A stretch of DNA of 41,620 nucleotides, from positions 1-41,620 of the forward strand of contig JAGXHG010000010.1 in assembly GCA_024636345.1 (NCBI GenBank). The letters run 5' to 3'. The notes under the pieces are model-generated. The model saw only the letters and a program-made list of their open reading frames with translations. It was not told the origin of the DNA and searched no databases. Of this stretch, positions 26,724-35,514 are shown one piece after another. Origin of the DNA: Desulfobulbaceae bacterium (lineage in GTDB: Bacteria; Desulfobacterota; Desulfobulbia; Desulfobulbales; Desulfocapsaceae). The translations under genes were made by a program, and so were the position numbers. How positions within the stretch are numbered: the stretch's first letter is position 1; the number at the start of each line of letters is the position of its first letter.

Positions 26724-28355
26724 TTATCGCAGAATCTTCCCCATCAACTTTTCGGCCTGTTCCAGAAAAGGGGCAAATGTCCCGGCATCAAGGGCGCTGA
26801 TCACTACCCCCTCCCGTCTGGCCTCAGCCAGGAGCTGTTCGCCTACTCCCTCCTGATCGATCTTGTTAAAGACTTTGAGACAAGGAATATCACCCAAATC
26901 CAGTTCCCGCAGCAGATCCTCCACCACCTGCATCTGCTCCCGGAATAAGGGATTGGACAGGTCAATGACATGAACCAGAAGATCCGCCTCCTGCAATTCC
27001 TCAAGCGTCGCGGCAAAGGCCTGCAACAATTCAGCGGGCAGCTGGCGGATAAACCCCACCGTATCGGTGACCACCACCTCCATGTCATGCGGAAAACGCA
27101 GCCTACGACTAGTTGGATCAAGAGTGGCAAAGAGTTTGTCTTCGGCTGTGATATCGCTGCTGGTCAGGGTGTTAAGCAGCGTTGACTTGCCGGCATTGGT
27201 ATAGCCCACCAGAGAGAGCACCGGCAGTTCCTTCTTCCGGCGCCTGGACCGACGGCGGTATCGCTCTTTTCCCACCTGCTCCAGCTCTTTGGTCAGCCTG
27301 GCCAACCGATCATCAATACGCCGCCGGTGGGTCTCAAGCTTGGTCTCGCCAGGCCCCCTCGTGCCGATCCCGCCACTGAGCCGGGAAAGCGCGTCATCAC
27401 GCGTTGAGAGACGGGGTAACATATATTTCAGCTGTGCCATCTCCACCTGCAACCGCCCCTCACGACTCAAGGCCCGATGGGCAAAGATATCGAGAATCAA
27501 CTGAGTACGATCGATCACCCGCATCTCGGTATAATCGGTGATCGACCGGATCTGGGATGGGTTTAATTCCTGATTGAAGATAAACAGGTTGGCATCCAGC
27601 TGCAGGGCCCGGATCATAATCTCAGCAAGCTTCCCTTTCCCTATAATCAAGCGATGATTAACCTTCCTGCTCCGCTGGAGCACGGTATCAAGGACCAGAA
27701 TATCATCGGAACGGGTCAGCTCGGCAAGTTCGGCCAGAGATTCCTCGGCACGCTGCTGAGACTCAGTGCTCACACTGACCAGGATCGCCCGATCCTGACC
27801 CTTATCGACAGCGGTCGTGGTTTGCTGACGGGCAAATTCGCTTTCAAGGGCGGCAATGAAATCGGCAAAAGAATCCGTCTGACCGGCCGGGTGTACCGGC
27901 GCAAGAAAGGCCCAGCTTTTTCCCTCTGAGGCCACCGGTAGAAGATGGGCGGAGTAAAGACGCTCCGGCAGCCCGTCCGGGGTGATTTTCAAGACAGAGA
28001 GAAGATCGAGACGCAGAAAGAGAAGATCCATCAGATCTTCATCGCTGATCTCCTCTCCTGCCAGATGGGTATGAATCAGCCGCAACCCTTTCAAGCGGCC
28101 ACCGGCACTACGGACCGATCCCAGCCGGGGAATCATGATTCCCTTGAAATCACCGACCACGATCTGCTCCACCTTGCCTGAACGGTGAAGCAAGACACCG
28201 ACCTGCCGATTCATCTCAAATGAAAGCTGGCACAGGGCCTTCGCCATCTCTGGAGAGATGATCTGTTCTCTGGCCACCCTTTTATTGGCCAAACGTTCAA
28301 GGGCGGCAAGCTGATTTTTCTTCAGACCGCTGGTATTGCCGCTGACATTAGCGAT
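26724..28355 (-). CDS. hflX: Ribosome-associated GTPase HflX (start probably non-canonical)
   Basis: HflX binds the 50S subunit and splits or rescues stalled ribosomes. The G motifs are clear: GYTNAGKSTLLN (G1), DTVGFIRQLP (G3), NKID (G4) and SALDAG (G5). The HflX-specific GGIGTRGPGETKLETHRRRI precedes them. The nearest standard start is TTG 28292 (522 aa), but the frame stays open upstream and encodes NVSGNTSGLKKNQLAALERL, which matches the conserved beginning of long HflX proteins. No ATG, GTG or TTG exists there. ATC at 28355 has GGAGGGA (28368-28362) at ideal spacing and would give a 543-residue protein. I therefore extend the gene to that codon; a sequencing error (ATG read as ATC) is the main alternative. 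Confidence 0.9.
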   Translation of the reverse strand: MANVSGNTSGLKKNQLAALERLANKRVAREQIISPEMAKALCQLSFEMNRQVGVLLHRSGKVEQIVVGDFKGIMIPRLGSVRSAGGRLKGLRLIHTHLAGEEISDEDLMDLLFLRLDLLSVLKITPDGLPERLYSAHLLPVASEGKSWAFLAPVHPAGQTDSFADFIAALESEFARQQTTTAVDKGQDRAILVSVSTESQQRAEESLAELAELTRSDDILVLDTVLQRSRKVNHRLIIGKGKLAEIMIRALQLDANLFIFNQELNPSQIRSITDYTEMRVIDRTQLILDIFAHRALSREGRLQVEMAQLKYMLPRLSTRDDALSRLSGGIGTRGPGETKLETHRRRIDDRLARLTKELEQVGKERYRRRSRRRKKELPVLSLVGYTNAGKSTLLNTLTSSDITAEDKLFATLDPTSRRLRFPHDMEVVVTDTVGFIRQLPAELLQAFAATLEELQEADLLVHVIDLSNPLFREQMQVVEDLLRELDLGDIPCLKVFNKIDQEGVGEQLLAEARREGVVISALDAGTFAPFLEQAEKLMGKILR

Positions 28356-28459
28356 AGTTGTTCCCTCCGAGATATTCCCTAATCTGCACGATAGGCCATA
28401 GCCAAAAAAAACTTATTGCCAAAGCCCTCAAAAATACCTCCACAAAAAGATGGCTAAAC

Positions 28460-28565
28460 CAAAAGGCCCAAAGACAAGGCGCACTGAATCCTGAGGAATG
28501 AGGCGTACTTTGGGGTACGCCGCAGTGACGAAGGATACAGGGCAACGCAGTATTTGGGCCTTTTG
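28460..28565. repeat. Palindromic intergenic repeat, copy 1
   Basis: A 106-bp element bounded by a 13-bp perfect inverted repeat (28460-28472 and 28553-28565). Inside are nested arms: a 7-bp perfect stem with 6-nt loop (28502-28508 with 28515-28521) and CACTG/CAGTG. The inner ends read AAGACAAGGCG on the left and GCAACGCAG...TTTGG on the right, both shared with the copy at 38,837. It lies between the hflX start and the 3' end of the aminotransferase gene. It resembles REP/BIME or small MITE sequences; no coding capacity. Confidence 0.75.
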
Positions 28566-28583
28566 ATGACGCCATCGACGCCA

Positions 28584-29888
28584 TCAACTCTTCAGGTACT
28601 GGGTAATAGAATTGGCAATAGTCTGAAAAATCTGAATAAACTTTTCCTCGTCACATTCCAGCAAGGTAATGCGAAAGCCTTGAAGTTCCGTTACAAAGGA
28701 GGTCAACGGCACCACGCAGACCCCGGTGGCACCAAGCAGATAATAGACAAAACGCTTATCCACAGAGGAACCAGGAACTGCAACCAGCGATTCGACCAGC
28801 TTGCGGATTTCGTTATTTTCAATGGGTAAAGTCTGTCGGTGATTCAAAATTCCTTCTTCAAAACAGACACTCATATAAAAAGCCCCATTCGGACGATTAA
28901 CCAGCACCCCTTTGACATCCTTCAGACTCTCATAGGCGATATTGGAGAACTTTTCATATCGCCGAATCCTCTCCTCCAGATACCCCTGATAGGCGGGATG
29001 GGTCACTACTTTGGGATAGACCACCTGAGGCAAGGTCGTGGAGCAGACTTCGACCATCTTGGCATTGAGGATGGACTGGATATACTTGGCGAACATGGGA
29101 TCCTTGTCGCCGTTATAGACCTCTATCCAGCCGCAACGTGAACCGGGCCAGGGCATCTCCTTGGAGATACCTCGCATGGCAATGGCCGGGACGTCCCCGA
29201 TCACATCGGAAAGTGACGGTGTGGAGGTTCCATTATAAACGATATGGTGATAGACCTCGTCACAGATAATAAACAGATCGTAGCGATGGGCAATCTCGAC
29301 AATGGCCTCCAGGATCTCCCGGGGATACACCGCACCTGTCGGGTTGTCAGGGTTAATAATCAGGATGCCGGCCACTGCCGGATTGTATTTGACACTTTTC
29401 TCCAAATCATCGAGATCAGGATACCAAAGATGATTCGGATCAAGGATATAGGTCAGGGGCTTGTCACCGGCATGCGCTGCTTCGGCAGAAGAATGCGTAG
29501 TATAACTGGGCGTCGGCACCAACACCCGGGCCGTAGTGCGCAAAAAACCGAAAATCTTGGCAATGGCATCACCTAAACCATTAAAGAAGATAATATCCTC
29601 TGGATCAATCTGAGCGCCGCCCCGTTTATTGGTCTCGGCAGCGATAAACTCACGGGTGGACAACACACCCTTGGTAGGGCAATAACCATAGGTCGCGTTA
29701 TCCAACACTGCCTCAGAGACGATCTCCTTCATCCACAGGGGAATCTGTTCGCCCTTGGCAATGGGATCTCCAATGTTCTCCCAGTTGGTGGTCAAACCCA
29801 GTTTCTGCAACTTCATCCCGACATTGACGATATTCCTGATCTCGTATGTCAGCTCTCCGGCACCTTTGTGCACTATATCTGTTCTCAT
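28584..29888 (-). CDS. Class I/II PLP-dependent aminotransferase
   Basis: A 434-residue fold-type I aminotransferase. The PLP lysine is K243 in GISKEMPWPGSRCGW. Other conserved parts are NPDNPTGAVY (179-188), CDEVYHHIVY (209-218), the substrate carboxylate-binding Arg near FRITLLE at the C terminus, and TYGYCPTKG near 67-73. The SK-x-x-PWPGSRCGW form is typical of a subgroup often annotated as aspartate or alanine aminotransferase in sulfate reducers, but the amino acid substrate is not fixed by the sequence. The first residues MRTDIVHKGAGELTYEIRNIV also match that subgroup. It is followed, about 230 bp on, by hflX, with a palindromic repeat between. Confidence 0.9.
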   Translation of the reverse strand: MRTDIVHKGAGELTYEIRNIVNVGMKLQKLGLTTNWENIGDPIAKGEQIPLWMKEIVSEAVLDNATYGYCPTKGVLSTREFIAAETNKRGGAQIDPEDIIFFNGLGDAIAKIFGFLRTTARVLVPTPSYTTHSSAEAAHAGDKPLTYILDPNHLWYPDLDDLEKSVKYNPAVAGILIINPDNPTGAVYPREILEAIVEIAHRYDLFIICDEVYHHIVYNGTSTPSLSDVIGDVPAIAMRGISKEMPWPGSRCGWIEVYNGDKDPMFAKYIQSILNAKMVEVCSTTLPQVVYPKVVTHPAYQGYLEERIRRYEKFSNIAYESLKDVKGVLVNRPNGAFYMSVCFEEGILNHRQTLPIENNEIRKLVESLVAVPGSSVDKRFVYYLLGATGVCVVPLTSFVTELQGFRITLLECDEEKFIQIFQTIANSITQYLKS

Positions 29889-29958
29889 TGAACAAACTCC
29901 TGAATAAAAATTAACGCATGACCAATTATGTTTGGAACCAAGTCAAAAAACTTACCAT

Positions 29959-31320
29959 TTAAAACTTAAAATTCAAATCATATCTTTGTAATTTGTTCTG
30001 CAGGGTCTTTCTGGTAATGCCAAGACGCCTGGAAGCTTCGCTCTTGTTGCCACCGGTTTCTTCCAAGGTCTGGAGAATCAGAAGCCTCTCTGCTTCCTGC
30101 AATGAAGAGGGAGCGGCAATTTCCCCTTCCTGCTTCTGAATGGGCAAAGGAAGACTTTTTTCACTGAGTTGCTCACCGCGCATAAGGATCACCCCACGCT
30201 CAATGGCATTTTCAAGTTCCCGCACATTGCCGGGCCAGCCATAACTGACTAACAGCTCCATACACCTGGAAGTCACCGACTCCACTGTCCGGCGGTTCTT
30301 CTCTGCAAATTTTCGTACAAAATAATCAACCAGTAAGGGGATATCTCCCCTTCGTTCACGCAGGGGCGGCACGGCCAAGGTCACCACATTCAAACGATAA
30401 TAGAGATCCTCGCGGAAGTTCCCCGCCTTCACCTCGGCAGCCAGATCACGATTGGTGGCCGCCAGAATCCGCACATCCACCTTGAGAGTATCCTCACCGC
30501 CAACCCGCTGCAATTCATGCTCCTGAAGGACCCGCAGCAACTTAACCTGCATGGCCTGGGTTGTCTCACCTATCTCGTCGAGAAAAAGCGTACCCCCATC
30601 CGCCTGGACAAATTTCCCTTCCCGCCGCCGATCAGCCCCGGTAAAGGCACCCTTTTCGTGGCCAAAAAGTTCAGACTCCAGCAGGGTATCGGCCAAAGCC
30701 GCACAGTTGACCTTGACAAAAGGCCCGTCGTTCCGGTCACTGTTGCTATGCAACTCGGCTGCAACCAGTTCCTTGCCCGTTCCCGACTCACCGGTAATCA
30801 GAACTGTGGCCTCAGTGGCAGCCACATAGGAGATCATTTCCAGCAATTCCTCCATGGGAGGAGAATTTCCGATAATAGAACTGCACACAGGATTCCCTTT
30901 GTGCTCACCGGTCTGCACCTGTTGCCGTTTTTCTTCTACCTGATGATGATCCAGGGCCCGGGTCAGGGTTAGGCGCAGACGGTCGAAGTCAAGGGGCTTG
31001 GTCAGATAATCATGAGCCCCATGCTTCATCGCCTCAACGGCATCATCCACCGAAGAATAGGCGGTCATGATCACCACCGGCAGGGCTGGTTTCAGGGCAT
31101 GGATCCGGCTAAAAGCCTCAATTCCATCCATCTTGGCCATACGCACATCCATGAGCACTGCGTCAAAATCGGATTTCTCCACGGCTTCAACTGCGGTGCG
31201 GCCATCATCGGCTTCCACACACCGCCAACCCCATTCCCTGAACATGGAACTGAGCATATAGCGATGCACCTGTTCATCATCCACCACCAGAATGGTTACC
31301 TGCTTTCCTTCCTTGACCAC
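29959..31320 (-). CDS. Orphan sigma-54-dependent response regulator (NtrC/AtoC family)
   Basis: 453 residues: receiver domain with D58 (AVLMDVRMAKMDG), sigma-54 AAA+ domain with GESGTGKE, GAFTGA and GGTLFLDEIGE, the arginine-finger block, then a Fis-type HTH (GGNKSEASRRLGITRKTLQNKLQRY). No histidine kinase gene adjoins it, so its partner is elsewhere. It differs clearly from the regulator at 18,772 (for example the helix-turn-helix and linker), so it is not a recent copy. The next gene upstream is an iron-sulfur flavoprotein, 30 bp away on the same strand, and may share its transcript. A redox-linked control role is possible but speculative. Confidence 0.94.
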   Translation of the reverse strand: MVKEGKQVTILVVDDEQVHRYMLSSMFREWGWRCVEADDGRTAVEAVEKSDFDAVLMDVRMAKMDGIEAFSRIHALKPALPVVIMTAYSSVDDAVEAMKHGAHDYLTKPLDFDRLRLTLTRALDHHQVEEKRQQVQTGEHKGNPVCSSIIGNSPPMEELLEMISYVAATEATVLITGESGTGKELVAAELHSNSDRNDGPFVKVNCAALADTLLESELFGHEKGAFTGADRRREGKFVQADGGTLFLDEIGETTQAMQVKLLRVLQEHELQRVGGEDTLKVDVRILAATNRDLAAEVKAGNFREDLYYRLNVVTLAVPPLRERRGDIPLLVDYFVRKFAEKNRRTVESVTSRCMELLVSYGWPGNVRELENAIERGVILMRGEQLSEKSLPLPIQKQEGEIAAPSSLQEAERLLILQTLEETGGNKSEASRRLGITRKTLQNKLQRYDLNFKF

Positions 31321-31350
31321 TCTTGCTCCCTTTTCACCCTTTTATTGTTA

Positions 31351-31926
31351 TTATTTCTCTAGCTTTTTCAGCAGCCAGGCCATGTTCTGCCCCAGAACAC
31401 GCATGGTCTGCATTCCTTCCTCATCCTTGGCCACCTCTTCTTTTTCACGCCCCATCCCGATGTTCCAATAATTGGAACCAACCACAATCATCTGGCCAAT
31501 GAGGAAAAAATGATTTATGGAATCAAAGACATGGATAGCACCGGCCCGTCTGGCGGCAACAACAGCGGCGCCAAGCTTCCTTTTGAAAAGATCACCGTTT
31601 GCCCGGCTGACCATGCCGCAACGATCCATTAACGCCTTCATCTCCGGGGAGACATCGGCAAAATAGGTGGGCGAGCCAAGGAGAATAGCATCTGCCCCCT
31701 TCATCTTATCAAGACAGTCATTGATGCAATCCTTCTTTACAGCACAATAACCATCCTTATTCTTGAAACACTCATAGCAGGCAATACAGCCACGAACCTC
31801 CTGACCTGCAAGCTGTACAAGCTCCGTCTCAACACCTGCATCCTCAAGCTCAGCAAGAACAGTTTTGAGCAGAAGCGCAGTATTCCCATCTTTCCTGGCG
31901 CTGCCACTGAATGCCACAACTTTCAT
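31351..31926 (-). CDS. Iron-sulfur flavoprotein / NADPH-dependent FMN reductase family
   Basis: A 191-residue flavodoxin-fold protein. The FMN phosphate loop is [11 protein letters not shown] (6-16) and the second FMN segment is [22 protein letters not shown] (82-103). Between them lies C47-x2-C50-x2-C53-x7-C61, the compact cysteine motif of archaeal and bacterial iron-sulfur flavoproteins, which hold a [4Fe-4S] cluster near FMN; C67 and C71 follow. Such proteins work as dimeric electron-transfer or peroxide/oxygen-reducing proteins in anaerobes. It lies 18 bp after tamB and 30 bp before the orphan regulator, in the same direction. Confidence 0.85.
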   Translation of the reverse strand: MKVVAFSGSARKDGNTALLLKTVLAELEDAGVETELVQLAGQEVRGCIACYECFKNKDGYCAVKKDCINDCLDKMKGADAILLGSPTYFADVSPEMKALMDRCGMVSRANGDLFKRKLGAAVVAARRAGAIHVFDSINHFFLIGQMIVVGSNYWNIGMGREKEEVAKDEEGMQTMRVLGQNMAWLLKKLEK

Positions 31927-31944
31927 AATATTCTCCTCTCATTT

Positions 31945-34900
31945 TTACTTTTCTATAGACCAGAGCAAGTCAGCTCCGGTCTTCTCGGCGCCGACCTCTG
32001 TCTCAACAGAAAACCCCTTCCATAAATCATATCTGGCCCTGAATAAACTGGCGGCGTTAAACGGATCATACCCATAACTGATATACAGATCCTCAAAGAC
32101 CTCCTTGCCTATCATCACCGATACATCGGAAGAGCTTTCAGCACCTTCTACATAAATATCATCGAGCCCGAACTGATTTTGCAAACGCGATGTCATATCA
32201 TTCACAAACGACCCGCCCTCCTCAAAACCGATACCTGTGGCCACTGCCCCCACGATGGAATTCATTTGATTGCCGGTTCCAGAAACAGATCGACCAGCCA
32301 GCAGTTCGGTCAGAATCTGACTCTCGGCCATGGGAGGATCAGAAAAAAGTTTCAGCTCCATGTCATTCACTGTTCCAGAGACTATAACCCCCACCGTCTT
32401 TTTTTTGGTTTTTTTCTGGGCCAGAACATCAATACCCGGATTATCCAAAGGACCACCCGTAAAGAAAAATCGGCCCCTGGAGATATCCAAGGGGTGATTT
32501 CTCAGAACAAAGGTGCCTTCGTGCAAGGTAAGACTCCCTTTCCCGGTCAGAGGAAGACCGGGGGCGTCACTTACCTTTACCCCTCCCAGAAGCCGCCCTT
32601 TCAGGCCAAAAGTATCAATATTGACATCCTGTCCCAGCTCAATATTCACCGAAACGAACAGAGGTGGATCCATCTTTTTATCCGCTTCATTCCCATCCAT
32701 CAGGATGACATCACTAGAGGCGGTTACAGAGCCGTCAAACTTATTAATATTTATAACGGCATGGGGCACCAGCGCCTTCCCGTTTACACGCATCACCCCT
32801 TCACGAAATACGAATTGCAGATCAGGATCAATGACAATTTCATAGTCAGGAAGGTGCGCCACCTCAAAGTTCTTGCCCATAGCAATGGCATCGACTTGCC
32901 ATCCTGCCTGCTCGTCCCGTGTAATATCGCCGACAATTTTTATCTTACCTGGACCGGAAACACTATCGAGAACCAGATGCATTCCTTCTCCCTTCACCAT
33001 AACCGAGAGGAGCAAATCTTCAAGGGTGATACCCGTTGCCGGAATAAAGACATTCCCCTTTATCTGCCGCAATTCCCCACTCAAACGCGGGTTCCCCACC
33101 CGGCCTTCCACCGCAAAGGTTCCCTTCATCGAGCCAGTCGGTTTCACTGTATAGTTTGACAAAGCCGCAATCGAAGAAAGATCCTTGGCGTCCAGAGCAA
33201 TCTCCCCTTGAATCGGTAATTCTTTCCATGCAGAAGAGAAATCTCCAAATTGACCAATATTGATCGTTGCATCAATAATGCTCCCATCCTGAAAGCGGGT
33301 TTTTGCGATACTCACTAAGGTAGAATCAACAAGCTTCAGATCGAGGAAAGTATCAGTCCAACGCAAAAGCTGTTCCCGACCATCTTCATCCGGGACGGAA
33401 ATTTGTAGTTCCGGCACTGAAAAACGTGCCTCTCCCGTCGTCATCCGCGCCCCAGTTCCTTTTGTTTGCACAGAAGCGGCAAGTGTTCCTTTAACAGGAC
33501 GGGAGAGCAAGCCCCAGTTATATAAGAGTTCACCGGCAAAGGACTCAAGGTCGCCATTTAACTGCCACTGCTGTGAGGATTGCCAGCCACCCTGCAGGCA
33601 AATACTCGCCTCCCCCTGCTCAAGACAAACAGGGGCCAGATCGACCAGTTCTCCACTAATCTTTAGTGGTGAGGGGTTCCTCAACTTCCAGTCACCGTAG
33701 GGATCCAGACGTAAAAGAAGGTCACGGATTTCACCCTGCCACGACTGTGCAGCCAACCCGCCTGCCATCAGGATATCCATCTCACCCGCAGCCCCTGACA
33801 TCTTTGTCTGCAGCTGATGACGGGCCATAGTTCCACTCAGCTCTACAGACAGAGAGTCAATATCCATTCCTGAGCGCAGGCCTTTCCCGGCAAGCTTCAC
33901 ATCCACCTCACCTTGCGGGCTGAACGTCCCCTGCCCTGTTCCGGTGAGGGTTAGCAATACATTACCCTGATAAGAAATCTGGTCTGCATCAAGTTCAAAG
34001 GAAAACTCCGGAACATCTCGACTGCCCTGAACAGTCCCTTGAAAATGCGCTTTTCCTCCTGCCTCCGGCAACAGATTCCCCAGGTTCTCCGAATCAAAAT
34101 GAACGCGAAGATCCAATGGATTGATCGTCCCTCCGACACTGTGCTGCCCAGGGACAGCACCCACCGTTCCGGTCACGCCCAACTCTGATTCGCCACTCCG
34201 CAGCAGCAGTTCCTGCACCTGAATCACATCCCCATTCACAGTCACCGAACCGCTGCCCGCAAGAGGATACCCGAGAAGGTCACCGTCAAGGGCCAGAAGC
34301 TGCGTTTCACTGTTGAATTCATCACCCTGTAACCGGCCCATCGTCTTGATCCTGCTGTTGATACGCCCTTTCCAATCGGGAAAATAAGGTTCGGGATCAA
34401 TATCCTTTCCCTCAAGTTCCACCTGCCAGCGTACACCATCCTGCCAGCCAACCGTCCCCTGTGCCGTTATCATTCCGCAGGCCATGGAAGACCCAGTGTC
34501 GCGGGCACCAAGGTCGGCGCAGGAGCGATCTTCCGGTAAGCGGGCAACAAGCGACGACAGCTGCAGCTCTGTGAAATTCCCGGAAAATTCTGCATGAACT
34601 TCTGCCTGAGGAAACTGTGCCCAGGCCCCTTCCAGTTGCACCGTCCCCTGATACCTATCCGCTGTACCCTCTGCCTTGATATCGCCAGATGCAAGTACAA
34701 GTTCAGGCCACTCCGGGTTGAGATCCACCAATTTAACCTGAGAAAGGGTGCTATCCAACTGCCAGCGCACCTCACCAAAGAGATCGGAGCATACAAGATT
34801 CACCCTGTTCTTCACAGGGGTCTGGACATCAATCTGGGCCGTCAGATGATCCATCAAGTCGCCACGGATCACAAAATCCGCCGCAAAGAGTGTGGAGTCC

Positions 34901-35514
34901 TTCTCTTCCATGCTCCCCCCTCCCTGCAGATCAAGGGGCCACTTCCCACCAAGAACAACGTTCCCCTGCGCATGCGCGGAAACCCCGTGGATGCTGGCCT
35001 CAAACTTTTTCAGGCTAACGTGGTCTTTCTCGGCAGAAAGTTCAAGACTGACTCTCTCAACACGCGGCATTTCCATGCCGGAGATACCATGAATGAACAC
35101 ATCTTCCAGTTCAAAGGTAGTGAGGGCAACTCCCAAGGGCAGCAGGATATCGGGCAGGACAAAAGAAGGACTGTTCGGCCCTTGTCCCTCCTCCTTTATC
35201 TGCACATCAACACCTTGTCCATGAAACGTGACAATCCGCACTGTCCCATGGAAAAGGGCCAGGGGCTGCCACTGCATCTCAATTTTTTTGCAGTGCAGAT
35301 CAACTGCGGCTGTCTTCACCCGCAATCCATTCAACTGCCACGTATCAAACAACCTCCCCTGAACATCTTCAAAAGCCAGCACCCCGTCGGAGAACTTCAC
35401 AGCATTGTTTGCCAGTTGGCGGAGACCATTCTCCGTCAACCCCAGGAAGGCCAAAGCAGCCAGGACGATCAGCACGGGAAGGAAAAGAAAGCTGACAACG
35501 AGCCACCGTTTCAC
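31945..35514 (-). CDS. tamB: Translocation and assembly module subunit TamB
   Basis: TamB is an inner-membrane-anchored, periplasm-spanning AsmA/TamB-type protein that works with TamA in outer-membrane protein insertion or phospholipid transport to the outer membrane. The 1,189 residues begin with a signal anchor (about 3-27) and continue as a long beta-rich repetitive body. The conserved DUF490 domain at the end is seen as GGVKVSDAPGLPLTGKGSLTLHEGTF, RGRFFFTGGPLDNPGIDVLAQ, SDPPMAESQILTELLAGRS and the final RARYDLWKGFSVETEVGAEKTGADLLWSIEK. Its ATG overlaps the tamA stop (ATGA), so the pair is translationally coupled. Confidence 0.95.
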   Translation of the reverse strand: MKRWLVVSFLFLPVLIVLAALAFLGLTENGLRQLANNAVKFSDGVLAFEDVQGRLFDTWQLNGLRVKTAAVDLHCKKIEMQWQPLALFHGTVRIVTFHGQGVDVQIKEEGQGPNSPSFVLPDILLPLGVALTTFELEDVFIHGISGMEMPRVERVSLELSAEKDHVSLKKFEASIHGVSAHAQGNVVLGGKWPLDLQGGGSMEEKDSTLFAADFVIRGDLMDHLTAQIDVQTPVKNRVNLVCSDLFGEVRWQLDSTLSQVKLVDLNPEWPELVLASGDIKAEGTADRYQGTVQLEGAWAQFPQAEVHAEFSGNFTELQLSSLVARLPEDRSCADLGARDTGSSMACGMITAQGTVGWQDGVRWQVELEGKDIDPEPYFPDWKGRINSRIKTMGRLQGDEFNSETQLLALDGDLLGYPLAGSGSVTVNGDVIQVQELLLRSGESELGVTGTVGAVPGQHSVGGTINPLDLRVHFDSENLGNLLPEAGGKAHFQGTVQGSRDVPEFSFELDADQISYQGNVLLTLTGTGQGTFSPQGEVDVKLAGKGLRSGMDIDSLSVELSGTMARHQLQTKMSGAAGEMDILMAGGLAAQSWQGEIRDLLLRLDPYGDWKLRNPSPLKISGELVDLAPVCLEQGEASICLQGGWQSSQQWQLNGDLESFAGELLYNWGLLSRPVKGTLAASVQTKGTGARMTTGEARFSVPELQISVPDEDGREQLLRWTDTFLDLKLVDSTLVSIAKTRFQDGSIIDATINIGQFGDFSSAWKELPIQGEIALDAKDLSSIAALSNYTVKPTGSMKGTFAVEGRVGNPRLSGELRQIKGNVFIPATGITLEDLLLSVMVKGEGMHLVLDSVSGPGKIKIVGDITRDEQAGWQVDAIAMGKNFEVAHLPDYEIVIDPDLQFVFREGVMRVNGKALVPHAVININKFDGSVTASSDVILMDGNEADKKMDPPLFVSVNIELGQDVNIDTFGLKGRLLGGVKVSDAPGLPLTGKGSLTLHEGTFVLRNHPLDISRGRFFFTGGPLDNPGIDVLAQKKTKKKTVGVIVSGTVNDMELKLFSDPPMAESQILTELLAGRSVSGTGNQMNSIVGAVATGIGFEEGGSFVNDMTSRLQNQFGLDDIYVEGAESSSDVSVMIGKEVFEDLYISYGYDPFNAASLFRARYDLWKGFSVETEVGAEKTGADLLWSIEK

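Noticed and set aside
28348..28587. 79-codon minus-strand frame across the palindromic repeat
   Set aside because: It consists mostly of repeat sequence and the 5' end of hflX in another frame.
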